Source: Alteromonadaceae bacterium M269 (GTDB lineage Bacteria; Pseudomonadota; Gammaproteobacteria; Enterobacterales; Alteromonadaceae). From it: DNA of 64,000 bases. The translations under genes were made by a program, and so were the position numbers. Below are positions 1-8,405 of this stretch, piece by piece (position 1 is the stretch's first letter; each line of letters begins with the position of its first letter). The DNA is taken from contig SMNZ01000004.1 in NCBI GenBank assembly GCA_004353515.1, positions 62,001 through 126,000 on the forward strand. Reading direction: 5' to 3'. A model generated the notes under the pieces. That model made no database searches. It was not told the DNA's origin and saw nothing but the letters and a program-made list of their open reading frames with translations.

Positions 1-755
1 TCACCATTTAATGTCATATAAGTTCCAACCGCAGTTACCCGGTTCGAACCTTCGTTTAAAGCTAAGGTTGCTGTGAATTGCCCTTCATCTAATACGGCAT
101 CAACATCATCAACACGTAACGAAGTAATAGGGCCTGTGAATTGCCCGCTAACCGCAATTTGAGGTGAAGTTGTGACAAAGCCATTGGCAGGTGCGCTGAT
201 TGATAGTTCAACATCAACGGAAGACCGGTTGGGATCATCGGGAAAATCATCAAGTTCGTTGTCTACTCCGTCACCGTCGCGATCCGAATCCTCATCGTCA
301 TCAACACCATCGCCGTCTGAATCGGAATCCTCGTTATAAAGGTTTGATGAATAAGTAATTCTGTCTCGACCGCTAAAGGTGACGACAAATTCGATGGAAT
401 CACCACTAGCTAATGCAGCCGTTTCATTGATGAGTACCGCATTTCCGGTGTCCGTCACATCACTAGGTTCAACCACAGTAACGCTGGCTACACTAATATC
501 GGCAATTTCCAGATAAAACGGCCCAGGAAGCTCCTCGCTACCTGTATTTACAAGGGTAGCTGTATAGCTTATATGGCCGGTTCTGCGGTTATACCTGCCC
601 CTTGAGTATTCGATTGAAGCTTGTTCTTCGGTTAGCACCGTGAGTTCACTTGTCACCACTTCAGCGTTTGTGAAAGGCGCACAAAACATCACGAACGCAG
701 CAATAATAGGTAATAAAATTTGATTTTTATTTCTTCGCCAAAACACAGTTTTCAT
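1..755 (-). CDS. Secreted protein with Asp-rich calcium-type repeats (partial, C-terminus off window)
   Basis: An open frame starts at ATG 755-753 (minus strand) and runs without stop past position 1, so only about 251 N-terminal residues are visible. I translated it by hand. It has a signal peptide (MKTVFWRRNKNQ, then a hydrophobic core ending in FTNAE). A beta-rich segment follows, about residues 30-130 (RTGHISYTATLVNTG, EFVVTFSGRD). Around residues 143-165 are two thrombospondin type-3-like calcium repeats of the form DSDGDGVDD and DRDGDGVDN. A further beta-sandwich-like segment (SISAPANGFVTTSPQIAV) continues to the edge. This layout is usual in large exported adhesins or enzymes of marine bacteria; the catalytic part, if any, lies outside. 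Function unknown. Confidence 0.75.
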   Translation of the reverse strand, partial: MKTVFWRRNKNQILLPIIAAFVMFCAPFTNAEVVTSELTVLTEEQASIEYSRGRYNRRTGHISYTATLVNTGSEELPGPFYLEIADISVASVTVVEPSDVTDTGNAVLINETAALASGDSIEFVVTFSGRDRITYSSNLYNEDSDSDGDGVDDDEDSDRDGDGVDNELDDFPDDPNRSSVDVELSISAPANGFVTTSPQIAVSGQFTGPITSLRVDDVDAVLDEGQFTATLALNEGSNRVTAVGTYMTLNG

Positions 756-830
756 CCAATTCTGGTTAAGCCAAAAATTCAACCGTTGCTGCGTAATACG
801 GTTTTCGAGTTACATATTAATGTAGTGTCA

Positions 831-1421
831 TCAAGTCTGCTTTAATGCTCGACGTCGAATGAACACCAAACTGACCAAACCAGCCAGTAACGTTAAAAGG
901 TTCCCAGGTTCAGAAACCTGACTGACAACATTATTGAGTTGCAGATTTGAGATAGTCACGAATGAGCCAGTGGCGTTGTCTAATGAGGTCAATTGAAATT
1001 GTAAACCCAAGGTGAAACTGGACAGAGTCGAGAGGTCAAAGGTTACTGTGTTAGAACCTGAACTATTAATAAAAAAGCTAAAGGCAGGAAATTCAAAGCC
1101 TGTAGACGAGTCAATCAGAAAAGCCCCAAATTCATCATCATTGGCCACAGCTTCTGAAAACAAGTAATCGAAGCTTAAAAAGATGTTATTGCCAGGGATG
1201 ATAATATTGGGATCACCTAAAAATGGGTCATTTGATAGAATAGAGGAAACTGCAGTACCTTCAAAAAGGGTAGCGGAAAAGCCATCAGCAGATACTGTGA
1301 CGCTGGGGTCTGCAAAAAAGTCGTTTAAGTCTAAAAGTGTCGCTTGGGCAATAGAGCTAGTGCAAATACTTATTAAAAGTACTAGTGTCGGGATCAACGG
1401 CTTATCCAACAATTGCTTCAT
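831..1421 (-). CDS. PEP-CTERM sorting domain protein
   Basis: Exported protein of about 196 residues. The start at 1421 was chosen over one 12 codons upstream: AAGGA lies 8 bases before this ATG, and the protein then opens as a clean signal peptide (MKQLLDKPLIPTLVLL, ending SSIAQA). The C-terminus has the tripartite PEP-CTERM signal: a short motif (VSEPGN), a hydrophobic helix (LLTLLAGLVSLVFI) and a basic tail (RRRALK). Such signals are recognised by an exosortase/EpsH system and tie the protein to exopolysaccharide or surface export. The middle is Ser/Thr/Asn-rich and beta-predicted, without a known enzyme motif. A second PEP-CTERM gene lies at 31717-32541. No exosortase is in the window. 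Confidence 0.8.
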   Translation of the reverse strand: MKQLLDKPLIPTLVLLISICTSSIAQATLLDLNDFFADPSVTVSADGFSATLFEGTAVSSILSNDPFLGDPNIIIPGNNIFLSFDYLFSEAVANDDEFGAFLIDSSTGFEFPAFSFFINSSGSNTVTFDLSTLSSFTLGLQFQLTSLDNATGSFVTISNLQLNNVVSQVSEPGNLLTLLAGLVSLVFIRRRALKQT

Positions 1422-1886
1422 TTGTGTAGTCCTTAGCGTAAGTTTTATACTTGCCACTTACTTTTTATTGGTAGATATTTTCCATGCCGTACAACTAATC
1501 AAACTACATATTATGGCGCCCAATCAAATCGACATCATGTTGTATTTTTTTCCCATTCTATAAAAGAAATTGAGCAATTATCAACCAGTATTTGTGAAGC
1601 TTTTGTTATATTTCTTTGGGTTTCGCAGGTAAATACAGTAGTGAGATGGATAATTATTTTATTTAACAATTAGTTAGAAGTTTCTATTATTTATCATATG
1701 ACTGTTACAAAAGTGATAAATAGGCTCAAGCCGAATTTTAAGCAAAAAAGAGAGAGTTCTGAAGAAGCGCCACAAATTAGTCCTAACTGTTGATAAGATG
1801 AACGTTGTATTTCGCCAGGGTTGGATTCGTAAAAGCAACGCCAGTCACGAGGTAAATAACTCCATTTACCGACGCTGCTTATCACT
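1422..1886. other. Intergenic region
   Basis: AT-rich stretch between two leftward genes. The half nearest 1421 carries the ribosome binding site and probably the promoter of the PEP-CTERM gene. A 63-codon minus-strand frame (1694-1885) has no visible ribosome binding site and no recognisable protein features, so I do not call it. Confidence 0.5.
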
Positions 1887-3344
1887 CTAATTCAATTTTT
1901 GTTCTATGGATTTGATTTGAGCTTTAGCATTACTGTTACTGGCATCAAGTGAAAGGGACTTTTTGTAGTTGATCAATGCTTTAGCGTAATCCTTCCGAAC
2001 GTAGTAGGCTTCAGCCAAACTATCAAAGGGGTTTGACAAGCTAGGAAACTCAGCAACCTGAAGTTTGAATATTTTTATCGCATCATCAACTTTATTTAAC
2101 CCCAACAATCGATAACCAAGCGTGTTAAGTTGGCTGTCTTCATCGAAGGCATAAGATGCGCTATCGTCTTTTTTAAGCTGGTAATAGCGCTTAATGCAGC
2201 TATCCACATCCCGAATACAATGGCTCTGAATTGCCAACCTAATAGACTTAGTTCCTGACGGCTTGATGTCGTCAATAATGCTATCAGCGATATCTCTTAG
2301 GATATTACCAGTATCGCGAAAACTGACGTTGGATATGATAGAGATGCCCAGATTATATTGAGGATAAACTATAATCCAATTTTGAGTGCCATAAAGTCCT
2401 CCGTGATGCAGGAGATAAATCCCCTCCTTGTTCGATTGCATTTGCCAAAAATACCCCATTCGACTGCCACTCACTCCACTTGTGATTGTTTTATGACTCT
2501 CTTTAACTATTGGATTATCAACTTCCAGCTGCAGGGCTATGTATTTAAGCATGTCTGTAAGAGTTGATTTCACTCTACCCGCCGCTCCCCAGAGCTTGGG
2601 TGCTTCAGTAAAGGCTGGCATTTCTTTTCCAACCTCATTGTAGCCGTAAGCAAAATGAGGCATATCGTCGTTTTCTAGCGTTATCTTGCTATTCTTCATA
2701 CCTGCTAATTCTTTCAATGTTTGAATCAGCAATGCTTCGAATGTGGTTTCATAGACAGTCTCAAGAATATATGCCAGCAGGTCTGGTGCGATATTGGAAT
2801 ATTGATATTCGCCATGGGTTTTCTTTAACTCGGAGTTATTGAGAGCTTCTAAAAAAGAGGCTGGACTTACGTCCTCAATGTCAATGTATGGTGAAAGGTC
2901 AGGAAGGTTTTGAGGAATACCGGAACGATGCGTCAGTATGTGTCTAATCGTTATTGGGTTTTCACTAGAGCTGAGATTCAACAAAGGTTGCGGAAGATAC
3001 TGATTGATATCGGCATCGAGCGAAAGCTTTCCTTCTATGACAGCTTTTGCCGTGACTAAACCAGTCATCGTTTTTGATACAGAAGCGATTTCGTAAAGCG
3101 TGCTATCGTCAGGGCGATTGCTTTCACCAATGGTAAGTTCACCAAAATGTTCTGAGTAGGGTTCACCGTTAAAATAAACACCTATAGAGACCGAATGGAA
3201 TCTTTCGTCTGAAAGCAACGTTTTAGCATGCTTTTTAATTACCTGCCTAACATTCGTCTGCGCTTTTTCTGCGTTATGGCTATGAGCGTTAAACGTGGCA
3301 CAACTTATAAGTACAGCCAGTACCAGAATACATTTTTTAAACAT
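1887..3344 (-). CDS. Serine hydrolase, class C beta-lactamase family, with C-terminal TPR-like repeats
   Basis: Exported serine hydrolase of 485 residues. A signal peptide (MFKKCILVLAVLISCATFNAHS) is followed by the beta-lactamase/transpeptidase fold (residues about 30-370). The SxxK nucleophile box is seen in EIASVSKTMTG, the second-box YxN in YQYSNIAPD, and the third-box HxG in LLHHGGLYGT. The last about 70 residues (PFDSLAEAYYVRKDYAKAL, then a second helix pair) read as one or two tetratricopeptide repeats, a common tail in these periplasmic esterase/peptidase homologues. The substrate cannot be deduced; family members include D-aminopeptidases, esterases and penicillin-binding proteins. 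A hairpin covers its ribosome binding site (3352-3367). Confidence 0.85.
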   Translation of the reverse strand: MFKKCILVLAVLISCATFNAHSHNAEKAQTNVRQVIKKHAKTLLSDERFHSVSIGVYFNGEPYSEHFGELTIGESNRPDDSTLYEIASVSKTMTGLVTAKAVIEGKLSLDADINQYLPQPLLNLSSSENPITIRHILTHRSGIPQNLPDLSPYIDIEDVSPASFLEALNNSELKKTHGEYQYSNIAPDLLAYILETVYETTFEALLIQTLKELAGMKNSKITLENDDMPHFAYGYNEVGKEMPAFTEAPKLWGAAGRVKSTLTDMLKYIALQLEVDNPIVKESHKTITSGVSGSRMGYFWQMQSNKEGIYLLHHGGLYGTQNWIIVYPQYNLGISIISNVSFRDTGNILRDIADSIIDDIKPSGTKSIRLAIQSHCIRDVDSCIKRYYQLKKDDSASYAFDEDSQLNTLGYRLLGLNKVDDAIKIFKLQVAEFPSLSNPFDSLAEAYYVRKDYAKALINYKKSLSLDASNSNAKAQIKSIEQKLN

Positions 3345-3351
3345 CGAATTA

Positions 3352-3367
3352 CCTCAACTTGTTGAGG
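3352..3367 (-). promoter_or_regulatory. Inverted repeat masking the ribosome binding site of the serine hydrolase
   Basis: Perfect 7-base inverted repeat CCTCAAC-TT-GTTGAGG. On the minus strand the right arm ends in GAGG, seven bases before the ATG at 3344, so the Shine-Dalgarno sequence is inside the stem. It could act as a translational brake or as a DNA operator. Confidence 0.4.
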
Positions 3368-3509
3368 AGCCAGCGTTGTTACAAGCTCCGTCTATGGAGG
3401 TCTAATCATGGCAATAAAATATTCAGGTTTCGTCCGACTAAAAAAGTCGTACGCCTTATTTTTACTGGGATTACAGCATTCGTAGGGAAAATTTAAAAAA
3501 TATGTGAAG

Positions 3510-4655
3510 TCATAATTTTGATTGGCGATACTGAGTTGGTGTCATCAGCATTTGCTTTTTAAACGCAGTGTTGAAAGAGGACTTTGAGTTAAACCCAACT
3601 TCATAAAGGATATCTAATACGGTCTTACTTTTTTGTTCAGGATCAGAAAGTGAAAAAGCCGCGGCATTAATTCGATACTCGTTGATTAAATCAAAAAAGT
3701 GCTGATTCATATGTCGGTTTATCAGCAAAGAGAGCTCACTCACGGACATATCAAGCTGTTCCGCAAGAGCCTCAATCGTTAGAGTCGGGACAAGATAAGG
3801 CTGATGTTTTTCCATATGAGCCCTAAGCTGCGCAATTTGTTCCTTAGCACCTTCATCCAAAACCAACTCGGGCGCGCTTGGTTTATCGACTTCCATTTGT
3901 TTGATGAGCGTTTCTGACGGCTCTAATTTCGATTCTATTCCCTGAAATAAGCTAGGTTTTCTTAATACCTGAAACAATATCCAGATGCTGAACGATAAAG
4001 TTACTAAAAGCATAATTGACGTCAAGGTTGCCATGATATCTTCATGAAACCTAAACTTGAGCACGTTACGCGTTAATACAATGACATAATTCACGGTATA
4101 TAGCTGAACCAGCCTGATGAGCCAATTTGTATTCAATTTGTTGGGATCAGAAAAGTGATCGACTAACACCTTTCTATGTCTTATTAATATTCGAAAACAA
4201 ACGCCCAAATATAGTGCTAACTGCACATGGACAAGAATGCTGATAGCAATAATCTCGATTTGATTGTGCAAGTTTTCGTAAAAAGCGAGCTTACCTTGAA
4301 CATCTACGAGGTAATAACCAGGAAGCAATATGAGACAGGAGAGTAAAAAAGGACCGGTGTGCCATAACTGTCGCCACTTCAACCTAAAGTCACTGTGAAT
4401 GACTGAGCGAACATAAAAATACAGCAGAGGCGCTATCAGAAACGAAGTATTTGCTCGCGTCATATCGAGATTAAGGTGCGAATGATAAAAAGAAGGGAAT
4501 AGAAAATTGCTTAGATCTAACGCGGTAACAAGAAGAAACCCTCCAAAAATCCTATTGCTTAATCGATTACCCGAACGAACAGTGACTAAAAAGGAAGCAA
4601 CGATTAAGTGCGTAAAGAAGATCAATAACACAATAGAGGAGTTTTCTACGACCAA
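3510..4655 (-). CDS. AraC-family regulator with N-terminal membrane domain
   Basis: About 381 residues. The first about 240 residues contain six or seven hydrophobic helices (IVLLIFFTHLIVASFLV, PFLLSCLILLPGYYLV, LTSIMLLVTLSFSIWILF). The C-terminal about 100 residues are an AraC DNA-binding domain with two helix-turn-helix motifs (IEALAEQLDMSVSELSLLIN and ILYEVGFNSKSSFNTAFKK, then TPTQYRQSK). This is the known class of membrane-bound AraC sensors, in which a signal at the membrane controls transcription directly. The start is a TTG with only a weak GAG-type site before it, so a few residues either way are possible. The likely target is the neighbouring hydrolase or lipoprotein gene; inference from position only. 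Confidence 0.85.
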   Translation of the reverse strand: MVVENSSIVLLIFFTHLIVASFLVTVRSGNRLSNRIFGGFLLVTALDLSNFLFPSFYHSHLNLDMTRANTSFLIAPLLYFYVRSVIHSDFRLKWRQLWHTGPFLLSCLILLPGYYLVDVQGKLAFYENLHNQIEIIAISILVHVQLALYLGVCFRILIRHRKVLVDHFSDPNKLNTNWLIRLVQLYTVNYVIVLTRNVLKFRFHEDIMATLTSIMLLVTLSFSIWILFQVLRKPSLFQGIESKLEPSETLIKQMEVDKPSAPELVLDEGAKEQIAQLRAHMEKHQPYLVPTLTIEALAEQLDMSVSELSLLINRHMNQHFFDLINEYRINAAAFSLSDPEQKSKTVLDILYEVGFNSKSSFNTAFKKQMLMTPTQYRQSKL

Positions 4656-4738
4656 GAGCTCAAGCCTTTGACTACGAATGAGCTTGTTATACTACTCCAT
4701 ACTATGACCTTATCCACCTGTAAATCATAATCTCTATC

Positions 4739-5263
4739 TTAGATTAGAGCTCGAACCTTATTCAGTGCATCTACAGAAAAACCTCTATCGTAGAAATAGA
4801 TAACGAGACCATTTTCATCCAATAAAATCACTCGTGCGTTGTTAGGATTTTGATTTCCTGTATAGCGCTGTACCTTATCGCCATCGGCATACACTGTTAT
4901 CACGCCCTTCCAAAGCTCCTTAGGAATGCCTCTGCGCATACCGTTGTTAATAACAGTACTAAACATGCGCGGCGCCATGCCCTGAATGGTGGGAATTTCA
5001 TATACAGGCAATGAGGTTTTTGTCATATCAAGGCCAATCAACCAACGATCGATATCAAATTGAGAGTCTTGTTTGTACCCAAGTAACAATAAGGTTTTGT
5101 CACCAGCAAAATACTTAGGCACTTCAATCGATTTGCCTTCTAAAGTCTCACCTTCAAATGAAATGATTAGAGCACCCAGCTTAACGTCTGCGGGATAATC
5201 ATAAGTTGCACAGGAACTTAATCCGACCGTAAAAAGAATGAGCAGTACTCGGAAGCTATTCAT
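4739..5263 (-). CDS. Putative lipoprotein, thioredoxin-like fold suspected
   Basis: 174 residues. The N-terminus is a lipoprotein signal (MNSFRVLLILFTVGLSSC) with lipobox LSSC, so the mature protein is probably lipid-anchored facing the periplasm. The rest (TLLLLGYKQDSQFDIDRWL, VYEIPTIQGM, GVITVYADGDKVQRYTG, ARVILLDENGLVIYF) follows the strand order of ATP10/AhpC-like thioredoxin-fold proteins, but no CxxC redox motif is present. A non-catalytic thioredoxin-like role is therefore more likely. Function unknown. It lies between the AraC sensor and the RlaP gene, all on one strand but with gaps of 66-83 bases. Confidence 0.65.
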   Translation of the reverse strand: MNSFRVLLILFTVGLSSCATYDYPADVKLGALIISFEGETLEGKSIEVPKYFAGDKTLLLLGYKQDSQFDIDRWLIGLDMTKTSLPVYEIPTIQGMAPRMFSTVINNGMRRGIPKELWKGVITVYADGDKVQRYTGNQNPNNARVILLDENGLVIYFYDRGFSVDALNKVRALI

Positions 5264-5329
5264 GAACTATCAACCAATAATAGTGTTTTTACCCATTACG
5301 CGTGAAAGCCATGAAAAGCCCAATTGTCT

Positions 5330-6133
5330 CTAATATTTATCCAACACTGCTTTAAATAACTGATTTAATTCCTGAAAGTCAGCATCTCTTCCTACTGGTT
5401 TACCACTAAAGGATTCAATTCGTTCAAGCTCAGATTGTATAAAGTCATTGATGACTGGAATGGACGGAATTAATTCCTTCTCAAGACTTGCTCGCTTTTT
5501 CTCAAGGAGTGATGTGATGGCATCATTAAGCTCCGTTCTTTCAGCAATCATAGAACGCAACACTTCAAACTCTATAGGTGCGGGTTCGTCGTACTTCTCG
5601 ATCCACATAATGGCTAAGATAGGCCTTAAAACGTAAAAGTACTTCTTAAGCGGCACGAACTCTTTCTTCAGATACTCACGAAAATTTCCTTTCGCCATGT
5701 GCCGATAGTGATATATCCCTTTTTGAGAAGAAGATATCCTCGGCATCATTTCTCTCGCAGTCGCTGCAAACAAATTATCGTCGACATAAACGATTGGTGA
5801 CTTCATCCACTCTATAAATGCAGGGTTTGACTTCCAATACAGCTTAAGCGCTTTACGTATATCCCAGCCGTTAATGTCGATCTCATCAACTATCGGATAC
5901 TCAATGACATCTCGTTTATCCTCAAGATCAACAGCCAGGTACCAATCTTTAGGATGTGCATAAATGAATCGAACATCATAATCACTGTTCGGTGAGGCGA
6001 ATCCCCAAGCACGACTTCCCGACTCAACGGCATATAGCACCTTTACACCATGCTCTTCTTCAGCGGCATGAATACGTCGCATGATTTCTGTATGAACATC
6101 CGCTGGAATAGCGCTCTTCAATTTATCTTCCAT
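5330..6133 (-). CDS. RlaP-type nucleotidyltransferase (RNA-repair-associated DNA polymerase beta superfamily)
   Basis: 267 residues. The N-terminal half has the polymerase-beta nucleotidyltransferase signature: VESGSRAWGFASPNSDYDV, in which GSRAWG is the helix-capping motif and SDYDVR holds metal-binding acidic residues; a third acidic position is in EIDINGWD. The C-terminal half is helical (YRHMAKGNFREYL, VLRPILAIMWIEKY). This layout fits the RlaP/COG3541 family, named for its recurrent linkage to RNA-repair operons. Here it lies about 1.1 kb from the rtcB2-prfH-ligase operon, in divergent orientation. Its biochemical role in repair is not established; adding nucleotides to broken RNA ends is a reasonable guess. 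GGAG stands 9 bases before the start. Confidence 0.8.
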   Translation of the reverse strand: MEDKLKSAIPADVHTEIMRRIHAAEEEHGVKVLYAVESGSRAWGFASPNSDYDVRFIYAHPKDWYLAVDLEDKRDVIEYPIVDEIDINGWDIRKALKLYWKSNPAFIEWMKSPIVYVDDNLFAATAREMMPRISSSQKGIYHYRHMAKGNFREYLKKEFVPLKKYFYVLRPILAIMWIEKYDEPAPIEFEVLRSMIAERTELNDAITSLLEKKRASLEKELIPSIPVINDFIQSELERIESFSGKPVGRDADFQELNQLFKAVLDKY

Positions 6134-6283
6134 TACCTTGACTCCTATTTAACAACTTCCTTAATTAAGACCTCAGAATGAGAAAGGCCAATTGCCATGA
6201 TAAATCTGAAGTTTTGCATATTTCAAACATATTGTTCGATTAAATTAGTTATCTAACTACTCACTTAAACGAACGATTGAATT

Positions 6284-6994
6284 ATGAAAATATCATTAAC
6301 AAACAGCTTTATGTTAGCGGCAGGTGTCGCTATTTGTGGCTACTTTATCAGCCAAACTCTATACAACTCCAAAGTAGCAATAAACACCTCAGAAGTTAAA
6401 GGCTTAGCTGAAAGGCAAGTTAAAGCCAACACGGCTAATTGGGAGCTGTTCTTCACCGTCAGCGATGACACGTCCTCTTCCCTATCCAATCTGTATCAAT
6501 CAGCTGAAGAGCGTCAAGAAATCATTATCAACCTACTCAAGGAACAAGGCTTTGAAGATTCAGAAATAGACCTAGGTGTTATTAATCTGCACCATCAAGA
6601 ATTCAGGGATAAGAACCAAAAGCTAGTTGAAAACAAACGCTCTCTGATAGGCTCAATTAGTGTTTCAACAAGCAAAGTGGATTTAGTCTCATCTGTCAGA
6701 TCAGAAATCAATAAACTCATCGCCAAAGGCATAGAAATCGAAAACCACGCCCCTATTTACCGTTTCACTCAACTCAATGACATCAAGCCTGACATGCTAA
6801 AAGAGGCGACGCTAAACGCACGCAACGCAGCCAAAGAATTCGCCGAAGTTGCTGGAGTTAGCGTTGGAAGAATACAACAAGCCAGACAAGGCAATTTCTC
6901 AATCAGAGACATCGGTTCTAACTACAGTGATACTACGAAAATAATGAAAGACGTGCGTGTCGTAACCACTATCGTTTTCTATTTGACGGAATGA
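6284..6994 (+). CDS. SIMPL domain (DUF541) protein, membrane-anchored
   Basis: 236 residues with an uncleaved-looking N-terminal hydrophobic segment (SFMLAAGVAICGYFIS) followed by a SIMPL domain. Typical elements are the opening SEVKGLAERQVKANTANWEL, the middle helices with SAEERQEIIINLLKEQG, and the end ARNAAKEFAEVAGVSVGRI with VRVVTTIVFYL. Family members form large periplasmic oligomers of unclear function; one name derives from IRAK-interacting proteins. It is the last gene before the RNA-repair operon, with the same orientation, and about 30 bases separate its stop from the candidate repair promoter. I see no functional link beyond position. Confidence 0.8.
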   Translation: MKISLTNSFMLAAGVAICGYFISQTLYNSKVAINTSEVKGLAERQVKANTANWELFFTVSDDTSSSLSNLYQSAEERQEIIINLLKEQGFEDSEIDLGVINLHHQEFRDKNQKLVENKRSLIGSISVSTSKVDLVSSVRSEINKLIAKGIEIENHAPIYRFTQLNDIKPDMLKEATLNARNAAKEFAEVAGVSVGRIQQARQGNFSIRDIGSNYSDTTKIMKDVRVVTTIVFYLTE

Positions 6995-7022
6995 GGTGTT
7001 GACGAAAAGTTGCACAAATTGC

Positions 7023-7051
7023 TTGCAAACCGTTTTTTTGACCTCTATGAT
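7023..7051 (+). promoter_or_regulatory. Candidate sigma70 promoter of the rtcB2-prfH operon
   Basis: TTGCAA (7023-7028), a 17-base spacer, then TATGAT (7046-7051). The predicted start of transcription near 7058 leaves a leader of about 185 bases before rtcB2. The same TATGAT element occurs in the promoter-like sequence at 11064-11091. Confidence 0.5.
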
Positions 7052-7096
7052 GCGCCCGTTTTCTATCAACCTATTTACTGTAAAGGAGAAATTATC

Positions 7097-7138
7097 ATGA
7101 CATTACAATTTAATTCCTTTGCAGGTCTTGCCCGATAA
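7097..7138 (+). CDS. Putative 13-residue leader peptide upstream of rtcB2
   Basis: A 13-codon frame, MTLQFNSFAGLAR, ends at TAA 7136-7138. It has the best ribosome binding site in the region: AAAGGAGAA, six bases before the ATG. It lies between the candidate promoter and rtcB2 and is followed eight bases later by a GC-core hairpin. This is the arrangement of attenuator leader peptides: translation or stalling here could decide whether the downstream RNA folds into the hairpin. No homologue is known to me, so the peptide's role is inference. Confidence 0.5.
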   Translation: MTLQFNSFAGLAR

Positions 7139-7146
7139 TTATCAGT

Positions 7147-7171
7147 AAAACGCGAGCATAATTCGCGTTTT
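7147..7171 (+). promoter_or_regulatory. Hairpin in the rtcB2 leader, possible transcription attenuator
   Basis: Perfect 9-base inverted repeat AAAACGCGA / TCGCGTTTT with a 7-base loop. The CGCGA/TCGCG core followed by TTTTCTC resembles a short intrinsic terminator. Flanking segments can pair around it (GCAGG 7121-7125 with CCTGC 7192-7196, CCCG 7131-7134 with CGGG 7180-7183). The left arms of that outer stem lie inside the leader peptide frame, so a translating ribosome would disturb the fold. Confidence 0.5.
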
Positions 7172-7241
7172 CTCAAGCCCGGGTCTTATGGCCTGCCAAT
7201 TCGCTTTTTGAAGAAATATCCTATTTTAAGGAATTGGTACT

Positions 7242-8405
7242 ATGGGCACATCCGTCCAAACGATAAATGAAAAAGTTAACCTTATTGCGTCTCAAGAAAC
7301 GTGGATAGAAGGTCTAGCGATACAACAACTCACTAAAACTGCAGAACTAGCTGGAATGAACAGAGTAGCGGGTATGCCCGACTTGCACCCAGGCAAAGGC
7401 TACCCTATCGGTGCTGCATTTTTGAGTAAAGATAAAATTTACCCAGCCTTGGTGGGTAACGATATTGGCTGTGGTATGTCTCTTTGGCAAACCTCGTTAA
7501 AGCTGTCAAAAGTCAATATCGATAAAATGGCTAAGCGACTCGACAAAGTTGAACAGCCTCTGGGTTCAGAATGGCAAAGCTTCATTCAAGACAACAAAAA
7601 AGACAGGAATATCGTCAACACAACCTTTGATCACTCTCTTGGGACCATAGGAGGCGGTAATCACTTTGCTGAATTTCAAGCGGTAGTCGATGTCTTTGAT
7701 CAAGCAGCCTTTGAAGCGTTGAATTTAGATAAAAAGCAACTACAACTTTTGGTTCATTCAGGTTCAAGAGGATTAGGACAATCCATATTGGTTGAGTATG
7801 TTCGCCAGTTCAATCATGACGGATTAATAGCCGACAGCACAGATGCCGAGCACTATCTAAGCTTACACAATGAAGCTGTGCGATGGGCAGAACTCAATCG
7901 TCTACTAATTGCCAAACGCTTTTTAGAAGCTGTTAAAGCGGAAGGTCAATGTCGTCTAGATGTTAATCATAACTTAGTGACTGAGAAGGAACTCAGTGGT
8001 AACTCTGGTTGGCTGCATCGAAAAGGAGCAACACCCAGTGACCAAGGACCAGTTATTATTCCGGGTTCTCGTGGCGATTACTCTTATTTGGTAAAGCCAA
8101 TGTCCTGCGAAAAGTCTAACGAACAAGCCCTGTATTCATTGGCGCATGGCGCAGGACGTAAGTGGAAACGTGGTGATTGCAAAGCGCGCTTAAGTCACAA
8201 ATACAAACGCGAGGATTTGTATAGAACAGCTCTTGGTAGCCGCGTTATCTGTGGCAATAAAGAGTTACTTTACGATGAAGCACCTCAAGCTTATAAGGAT
8301 TGTGAAACTATCATCGACGATTTGGTTTCAGCAGGCTTGGTATCTGTGATCGCCAAACTAAAACCTATCTTAACCTTTAAAACACAAGGAGAGTGTCACT
8401 CATGA
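7242..8405 (+). CDS. rtcB2: RtcB-family RNA ligase of the PrfH-linked type (RtcB2)
   Basis: 387 residues. RtcB joins a 3'-phosphate or 2',3'-cyclic phosphate end to a 5'-OH end using GTP and manganese. The metal and guanylation motifs are present: NDIGCGM (Cys about 77), [30 protein letters not shown], and the guanylated histidine in AHGAGRKW (about His302). It is shorter than canonical RtcB (about 408). Its stop overlaps the prfH start as ATGA (8402-8405), the fixed arrangement of RtcB2-PrfH cassettes. Published work on such cassettes shows repair of 16S rRNA cut in the decoding centre by colicin E3-type ribotoxins; that this copy does the same is inference from family and neighbour. AAGGA precedes the start by 9 bases. 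Confidence 0.93.
   Translation: MGTSVQTINEKVNLIASQETWIEGLAIQQLTKTAELAGMNRVAGMPDLHPGKGYPIGAAFLSKDKIYPALVGNDIGCGMSLWQTSLKLSKVNIDKMAKRLDKVEQPLGSEWQSFIQDNKKDRNIVNTTFDHSLGTIGGGNHFAEFQAVVDVFDQAAFEALNLDKKQLQLLVHSGSRGLGQSILVEYVRQFNHDGLIADSTDAEHYLSLHNEAVRWAELNRLLIAKRFLEAVKAEGQCRLDVNHNLVTEKELSGNSGWLHRKGATPSDQGPVIIPGSRGDYSYLVKPMSCEKSNEQALYSLAHGAGRKWKRGDCKARLSHKYKREDLYRTALGSRVICGNKELLYDEAPQAYKDCETIIDDLVSAGLVSVIAKLKPILTFKTQGECHS

Noticed and set aside
37-56. GGTTCGAACC, resembling a tRNA T-arm
   Set aside because: It is inside the open coding frame of the partial secreted protein and no cloverleaf can be drawn around it.
1183-1563. Plus-strand frame of 126 codons opposite the PEP-CTERM gene
   Set aside because: It is the antisense of a better supported exported protein and has no ribosome binding site or domain.
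1694-1885. 63-codon minus-strand frame
   Set aside because: No ribosome binding site, composition unlike a protein, no recognisable motif.
7000-7030. Possible sigma54 promoter before rtcB2 (TTGCAC ... TTGCA)
   Set aside because: The GG dinucleotide of the -24 element is missing and the spacing is wrong; a sigma70-type pair nearby fits better.
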